A stretch of 64,000 bases of DNA from Lumbricus rubellus (Eukaryota; Annelida; Clitellata; Crassiclitellata; Lumbricidae). Position 1 is the first letter of the stretch. Every line of letters starts with the position of its first letter. The position numbers and the translations under genes were made by a program. The stretch spans positions 5,696,313-5,760,312 of the forward strand of contig OX243824.1 in the NCBI GenBank assembly GCA_945859605.1, read 5' to 3'. Under the pieces are notes generated by a model. It ran no database searches. It was given only the letters and a program-made list of their open reading frames with translations, and had not been told where the DNA came from. This document shows positions 58,126-64,000 of this stretch, one piece after another.

Positions 58126-58356
58126 CCTACATCACAGCGCCCCTCATGTCATAATTTTTTCTTCTTCTGGTATTTGGACAAGGGACAATAAAAATCGTTT
58201 AAAATATTTAGATTGTGAAAGCAAGGCCAAAAAATTAATTACTCTACTGAGTAGGAATCCACAATTAATGATCTCATCCAGTAAATTCAATAAAAATCAT
58301 TCAAGCCACAGCGATGATCGCTAAGGAAAGGAGTAGACTACACTGACACTCATTGT

Positions 58357-58572
58357 GGGGCGGCGCGGTGGTGTAGTGGTGGCGTCGTTGCCTTGAAGCC
58401 GGAAGGTTCGAGGTTCGAATCCACCTCGCAGCGTAAGCACCTTGAGCAAGTACATTTGTACTTCACTCACAGTTGCTCAGCGCTTTGGCGTAAAACTCTG
58501 ATGCAGTGTCCACTCTGCATTCGGGAGCGCCTCTGAGTAGTGAAAGCTTGAAGGGGCGCTATAACAAGTGCA
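58357..58572 (+). mobile_element. SINE-1, best full-length copy, sense orientation
   Basis: GCGCGGTGGTGTAGTGGTGG is an A-box-like head, and GGTTCGAGGTTCGAATCC contains a canonical B box. The body has CACCTTGAGCAAGTAC, GCTCAGCGCTTTGGCG and TCGGGAGCGCCTCTGAGTAG. The 3' tail is CTTGAAGGGGCGCTATAAC. It defines the family represented at 30893, 41140, 57940, 61989 and 63299. Confidence 0.88.
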
Positions 58573-58794
58573 CATACATACAAACAAACATACGGTCCTC
58601 GGCCAGGCGACTTTGAATCAGCCTTTGACATTCTTTTAACTGTTGCATTGGACACCTTTAAAATATTTCCTTACTACGTTTTAAAACCAAACCAACTTGT
58701 TCGGTTGCTATTTTTTACGGTTCAAAAATTATTGAGTGCATAGACCGTACAGTGACTGTTGGTACAAGGTTCATGCAGTGATGGTACGAGAATT

Positions 58795-59499
58795 GAAGGG
58801 CTGAATTCCAAAACCCGTTAAGTCCACTCGACCCGAAACCGAGAAAAACGACTTTTTCTGAAAAGTCACTATCACTCACCGCAACGTGCTTTTTTCATAA
58901 ATTGTTCTTTGTTACCATTGTAGCCCACCTAGAAAAAGGAAGTTTTTGAAATCTACGCTTCTTAATTCCAATTATTTGCAGTTATATTGGCATTATTTAC
59001 GTCCGTAACATAATTTTTTGCTTGGGCGCTTGATGTGACGTAGACATTTGAGCTCAAAATAATGACGTCATGAGTTTTGTGAACATATGCGGTGTTTAAT
59101 GTATCGTTTTTCTCACATTAAAATTTAAAATTTTCGTAACTCGGGATATGGAAATATTTTTGGATAAGGATCCTTATTTTTTTCTCGGGTAAATCAGAAG
59201 AAACAAGCTCGGAATAATAATCACAAATATTTTCGGCCGTGATGGAAGTAAATATCACGTGACCTCAAACCGTCACGCCATTGGCTGAAGGACTTAACAG
59301 GTGCTGGAAACGAAACCAGGTAGGACATAACCGCTTTTGGAAACAACACCGAATTTTACCAGGCTGCTGCTATGGGACTTAAGCGATTTTGACGCCCAAC
59401 TTTTTAGAGAACATGCATTGCCATATATACTTGCAGCTGGCGCCCAGAACTTAATTTTTTCAAAAAGTGGACTTAACCGTTTTTGGAATTAAGCCCTTC
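58795..59499. mobile_element. 705-bp DNA element with AATT target duplication
   Basis: It begins GAAGGGCTGAATTCC; the complement of the right end is GAAGGGCTTAATTCC. The TIR extends about 36 bp through GGTTAAGTCCAC. AATT is present on both sides (58791-58794 and 59500-59503) and once in the empty site in copy A (50242-50245). There is no coding frame. The superfamily is unassigned. Confidence 0.88.
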
Positions 59500-59718
59500 A
59501 ATTGGCCAACAGCTGTCGTAGGCCGAGGCTGAGAAATATGAAGTCGCCTGTTGCTTAACAATGGCTGCGTCGCCTATTCAGAACGGTGGCCTATTGCATG
59601 GTTAGAGCCTTCCAATTGTAGCACATGTAGCACGTGTATGATCCTTCTCATCTGAGACTGTTATTGCGTTCGATCCCTTGAGCAAGTCCTTCACTGTCAA
59701 AGCCACTGATGTTCTGCC

Positions 59719-59787
<69 letters not shown>
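59719..59787. repeat. (TA)n microsatellite
   Basis: Pure TA, at the same position in the unit as 50462-50540. Confidence 0.95.
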
Positions 59788-59790
<3 letters not shown>

Positions 59791-59855
59791 GAACTTCCAA
59801 GCTTTTGATGGAAAAGCATCATATAGGCTATATGTAGCGGTCTCGCTATCTTATC

Positions 59856-60032
59856 CAGTGCTTAAAGTGCAGAAAAAGAATTGCCTGGACGCTCCTTACC
59901 TTTCCAAAAAAGTGCAAGTACGCCCCTTATATTTTCATGTTGTGGTGGCCAATCAGTGGCAGGACAGCGTTCAGATTTTAAAATAAGTGCATGGACGCCG
60001 TCCATGACCGTCTTGCCACACTGTAGGTCTTG
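59856..60032. mobile_element. CTTAAAGTG MITE, copy 2
   Basis: Same ends and palindrome (59990-60006) as 52657-52833. It was duplicated along with its host segment. Confidence 0.65.
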
Positions 60033-60545
60033 AATTCGTATCTACTGTGCGTTGTATAAGTAGTTAGCAAATCCAAGACAGCAAATAAAAGCAAATGACG
60101 TTACTTATAGTTTCATATTACTTCTACTAAAAGGTGTCTAACAGATAACACGCTATAGCTTATATTTTTTTTCGTATTGAAGGTCTGTGGCCTGTACGTA
60201 CTGGTATATTTATATATATTTTATTAGGTCTTCACGACACAAATTAATTTCATTTACATAGCGCCTCCTAAAGAATGGCCATTGTACTTGTATTACAATT
60301 GCATTGTATTACTGCGTGGCATAGTTTGAAAGACTCTCCTTTCGTTTTTCCTGCTCCTGTTATTGTTCTTCTGCTCCATCTTCTTCTCCTCATGCACATA
60401 ATGATAAACAGCAAGAGACCTCTTGATCATGTCCGGTCCATTGGTGACCTTTGAACCAGCCCATGCTATGTATTTCATATAGCATTGGACACCCTTTAGA
60501 TATGCGCTTAATGCATTTTAAAAAGCAATCTAACTTCAGAAATTA

Positions 60546-61489
60546 AATATACATTGCTTGTGACTAAATGTGGGTTGTGCACCTGACTGTATGTAATACT
60601 AGGTATATTAGTGTAATAATTGCTATAGCCTTCATCATATACCAATTATCTTCAATTGCCTCAACAATTATTCGTTTAAAATAAACTATAGAATTAAAAA
60701 CAGATTTGATATTGTCTCGTACCTTAGGCAAATGAATCCGCAAAACTGAACCTGCGGTTGGCGCACGGCCCCGAAGCCATACTTAAAATCTTAATGTGGC
60801 ACTCTTTTTTGCCCATGCATGATGTAGGCTACTTTAACATACAAGACACAAGCTAACGCGCGCACATACCCACACCTACATGCACAAATACTTTTCGCTA
60901 GAGTTCGCTGGAGTATAGAAAATTCTATCGAACTGGCAGTCCAAGAGTATAAATAACTAAACGTATGAGCCGCGTCAGCTTTATTGCAATGAAAAAAGCG
61001 CTTTAAAGGTGTCGAACACACGCTTAAAATTCTAATAGCAGTATACAGTGTTTAGCGACATCTAACAGCGTGTTGACCATTGATAATGCATATAATTATA
61101 TTTTCTTTTTGGATACATGATCCTATATCCACATTGTTGTTTTTAACGTTGCAGTTTTGCAAAGACTTTCAGCAGAAGAAGAAAGAAGATGAGCCCTGAT
61201 GAACGGTGTTTCTTCGGGGGGAAGAATTAAAAATATGACGACCGTTTTTTAGTCGTCGGAAATGGTTGTTCCTACCATTTTTCGCCTAATTTCATGTTTT
61301 TTCATTATGTGGTAGTAAATGCATTCTAGTATTTTTCACATTTTTCATTTCGGTGAGTGTTTTATGGTTTTATTTTATGGTTTTTACATCATGTGCTAGT
61401 AAATGCGTTATTTTATTTCTCACATTTTCAATGGGGGGGGGGGGGGGGGGTTGGTGGTGTTCAAACACCCAAAACACCCCGCTAGCTAC
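60546..61489. other. repeat-field DNA, no gene
   Basis: Has one box copy (61001) in a segment closely related to 56940-57130. A G-run lies at about 61434-61450. Confidence 0.5.
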
Positions 61490-61800
61490 GGCATTGCCGA
61501 AACAGATTCACCCTCCCCCCGGGTGGACTTTTTCCAGAATAAATTCGACCCCGGAGAGTGTATTGCCAAATAAAGTATACAGAGGAGAGAATATTTTCTC
61601 CGTCCACGAAATAAAGTCTCCCAGCACGTTCAGCGTGAAGTTAAACCGTTAGTCTACGGTGCTAAATTATTTTACAAGAAAATATATATTATACTTTTAC
61701 ATCAGAAAATTTCTTCCAATACGGAGTTTCAGTCACAGGGAACTCCTTTTCGGGGGAGATTTTGTATAGGGCGGGGCAACTTCATATCGTGACACCGGCG
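61490..61800. mobile_element. fragment of the AGTCTCCCCC element
   Basis: Contains CCACGAAATAAAGTCTCCC and ends CGTGACACCGGCG, the complement of which matches the left end of 10207-10600. The left boundary is unclear. Confidence 0.5.
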
Positions 61801-61988
61801 TATAAGTAATAAATTGCGTAATTTGCAAACTGCAATTATTTATTGCACGCTAAACCAACAATTTTAAGGTGTCTAAAGAGATCCTGCTATATTGCGTTTT
61901 ATTTTCAGTGTGAGATCATTAGCTTCGCCCTCCTCCATTGTCCATGTTTGGGACTGGCACTGTGAGAGCGCAAACGGTGGCGGAGCAA

Positions 61989-62204
61989 TTGCTATATAGC
62001 GCTCCTTCAAGATCAAGATCACTACTCAGAGGCGCTCCCGACTACAGCGCGGACACTGAAACTGAGCTTCACGCCAAAACGTATGAGTAATTGCAAATGA
62101 AGGACTTGCCCAAGGTCCCTACGAGGCGGCTTGAGGTGGATTCGAATCTGCTACCCTCCGGCTGCAAGGCAACGAACATACCAACTACACCACCGCGAAT
62201 GGTA
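61989..62204 (-). mobile_element. SINE-1 copy
   Basis: Antisense: TATATAGCGCTCCTTCAAGA, CTACTCAGAGGCGCTCCCGA, GACTTGCCCAAGGTCCCTAC, GAGGTGGATTCGAATCTGC, CCAACTACACCACCGCG. Confidence 0.85.
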
Positions 62205-62289
62205 TGAGATGTACTACGAACTGTGAGGCGTCTGTCTGCTACACTGGAGCCTCTGACGAATCTTTATGGTTCTAAAATGAGTACATCGA

Positions 62290-63140
62290 CCGCACACTGT
62301 TAGTGTGCAGTTCGTGCAACAACGGTCAGAGAATATAGGCCAACAGCTGTCGTCCGCCGAGGCTGAGAAATATTAAGTCGCCTGATAGCTTAACAATGGC
62401 TGTGTCGGCCATTTAGCCTATTGATTAGAGCGGTCCCATTGTAGCCCAGGTTCGAACCTTCTCCTCTGTTACTGCGTCCGATCTCTTGATCAAGTCCTTC
62501 ACTCTCAGTTTTAGTCTACTCAAAGCAACTGATGTTCTGACGTATAATATGCGAACTTCTCAGATCTGGAATGATGGTAAAACATAATATGAAACGGTAT
62601 CGCAATCGATCTGCTGTTACAGTTGAATAATAAATTCACAAGAGGACAAATAAGTGCATTTCACAGCAGTTCTTATAGTTTTATGATATACTGATTAAAA
62701 GGTGTTTAACTGAGTAAAAAATATTTCATTCCAGTGTATGTATACATGAAATTATTAGGACTTCGTCATACAAATTATCTTCATTTTAATGGCGCATCTT
62801 GAAGAATAATTATTGTACTTTATTAATATTGCATTGTATTGTACTGCATGGCATAGTTTGAGGGACATTTCATCTCCTTCTGCTTTTCCTACTCTTGTTA
62901 TTCTTCTTCTTCTAAATCTTCTTCTCCCCATGCATTCATGTACATACATGTAAGAGATGAGCGGCATACGGCTTCTCTTGGTCATGTGCGGTCCCTGGGG
63001 TCAATTGGTGACCTTTGAACCAGCCCTTGCTATGTCCTTCATAGCAGCATTGGACACCCTTTAGATTTGCGTTTAATGCATTTTAAATGGCGATCTTCAG
63101 CAAATTATATCAAATATTGCTGGTGACTGAATATAGATTA
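62290..63140 (+). repeat. segmental duplication, diverged copy C
   Basis: Shares GGCCAACAGCTGTCGTCCGC, CTTAACAATGGCTG, SINE-2 copy 3 (62385-62545), a box copy (62693) and GCATTGGACACCCTTTAGAT with copies A and B. It lacks the TA tract and the MITE. Confidence 0.8.
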
Positions 63141-63298
63141 TGCACATGACTGTTACTGCAGGCAGTGTTTAAAGTGTAAGAGATTAAGTGCCTGAACGTT
63201 CTTTAACTTTCCAGTCTGTGCTGGAGAAATAAGTGGCAGGACGGCGTTCAGATTTGAAAAGAAGTGCGTGGACACCATGTGATAGTGCAAACGGAGCA

Positions 63299-63495
63299 AT
63301 TGCTATATAACGCTCCTTCAAGATCAAGATCGCTACTCAGAGGCGCTCCCGACTACAGCGCGGACACTGAAACGGAGCTTTAGGCCGAAACGCATGAGCA
63401 ATTTGCAAGCGAAGGACTTGCTCGTGGTCCATACGCGGCGGTTTGAGGTGGATTCGAACCTGCAATCCTCTGTCTCCAATGTACCGAGCATTGTT
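63299..63495 (-). mobile_element. SINE-1 copy
   Basis: Antisense: TATATAACGCTCCTTCAAGA, CTCAGAGGCGCTCCCGACTA, GAAGGACTTGCTCGTGGTCC, GAGGTGGATTCGAACCTGC. The SINE head is truncated. Confidence 0.8.
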
Positions 63496-64000
63496 CAGTG
63501 CCTGCAGAAGCATCCGTGTAACCCCTAAAGTACCGAGGTTGGGCTAAGCATATAGCATGTTGCAAACAGTATCATACTGCGCTAGCAGCAATATGCCAGT
63601 ATAGTCACAAAGACGGAATTGTTTATCTATATTCAGGGTATAGGGATTGTATATGCAGCAGCCACTAAATTATCAAATTTTGAGCCATGTGCTTAATATA
63701 GGTGCGAATAATTATGATATCTGTTTATATGTTCTAATGATAAAAGTTGTAAAATTTCAGGATTGTCGTGTACTTTTATTTACTTCTTTACGAAATGTGC
63801 ATGCAACTTAGTCGCGTCATTTATATTTCAATTGATAAACCGATTTAAAGGTGTCGAACACATGCTTAATATTTCTTCTTCTTCTTGCCAAATCTAATGG
63901 CGAGTTGACCATCGATAATGCATATTCTCATTCAGGATACAATCATTATTCTAAATTCCGAATGTTTTAATAGTTGCTGTTCTGCAAAGAATCTCAGTGG
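63496..64000. other. repeat-field DNA to the window end
   Basis: One more box copy (63843) in a unit similar to 57011 and 61001, with GTTGACCATCGATAATGCAT at 63904. No gene. Confidence 0.5.

Larger units (their letters stand above)
58745..60545 (+). repeat. segmental duplication, copy B (with a 705-bp insertion)
   Basis: Aligns to 50207-53345. It includes SINE-2 copy 2 (59580-59719), a (TA)n tract (59719-59787), the CTTAAAGTG MITE (59856-60032) and a box copy (60127). Confidence 0.9.
39526..63860 (+). repeat. field of diverged long repeats marked by the box TTAAAAGGTGTCTAACGA
   Basis: I find 22 plus-strand copies of the box, at about 39526, 40438, 40857, 42545, 43013, 43733, 44661, 45727, 46324, 46734, 47813, 49011, 49511, 50112, 52927, 57011, 57821, 60127, 61001, 61862, 62693 and 63843. 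Recurrent companions are GGGACTGGCACTGCCAGAGT (44462, 45424, 49334, 57577, 57926, 61951), CTTCGTCATACAAATTATCT (about 47896, 62761 and variants) and GTTGACCATCGATAATGCAT (57090, 61072, 63904). The order is similar from copy to copy, suggesting an old, heavily mutated tandem or segmentally duplicated unit of about 0.5-1 kb. No cellular gene was found in it. Confidence 0.7.

Noticed and set aside
58361..58425. Possible functional tRNA gene (A and B boxes present)
   Set aside because: There is no foldable acceptor stem or anticodon arm, and the sequence continues into a SINE body present in several copies. It is a SINE head.

Overview
The window is nuclear DNA from an invertebrate animal. Its genes have introns with GT..AG borders, microsatellites are abundant, non-LTR retrotransposon remnants and tRNA-derived SINEs are present, and many small DNA transposons carry intact target-site duplications (TSDs). 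TTAGGG-type interstitial repeats argue against most insects. I lean towards a marine deuterostome or lophotrochozoan, but the sequence does not settle the taxon.

Genes. The only cellular genes I can support are four tandem paralogues of the degenerin/epithelial sodium channel (DEG/ENaC) superfamily. All lie on the minus strand, at 1566-3978, 17216-19586, 21593-24547 and 28119-30302. Each has two coding exons. A 150-nt first exon encodes the cytoplasmic N-terminus and most of TM1. A phase-0 intron follows exactly after the codons for Phe-Gln in TM1, and a single large exon encodes the rest. The predicted proteins are 514-532 aa with all channel landmarks, and none has a frameshift or internal stop, so all four look functional. 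All four have Lys where the family's His-Gly gating motif has His. A 207-bp block covering pre-TM2 and TM2 is nearly identical at the DNA level in all copies, which points to gene conversion or very recent homogenisation. A 458-bp copy of the 3' flank of the second gene sits alone at 14101-14558 and may mark a lost fifth copy.

Left part (1-31 kb). The channel genes are separated by non-coding DNA packed with MITEs. Most are hAT-type with 8-bp TSDs, in several TIR families, and one family has inserted in three of the four channel introns. There are two TTAA-flanked piggyBac-type elements (one with a transposase remnant), a 77-bp perfect palindrome fused to a hAT element, and an approximately 990-bp tandem duplication with a hAT insertion in one copy only.

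Middle (31-39 kb). Broken LINE 3' ends are followed by a run of simple and tandem repeats: TG, a 20-bp minisatellite, TC, an 840-bp CATA tract, a GACA/GAGA tract and GAAT.

Right part (39-64 kb). I see no cellular gene. The region is built from diverged copies of a long repeat, best recognised by a box like TTAAAAGGTGTCTAACGA that I find 22 times, always on the plus strand. Within it are LINE remnants, two SINE families, a segmental duplication whose copies carry different insertions, and a 2.6-kb fold-back element. That element has an 8-bp TSD and carries telomere-like satellite in its arms.
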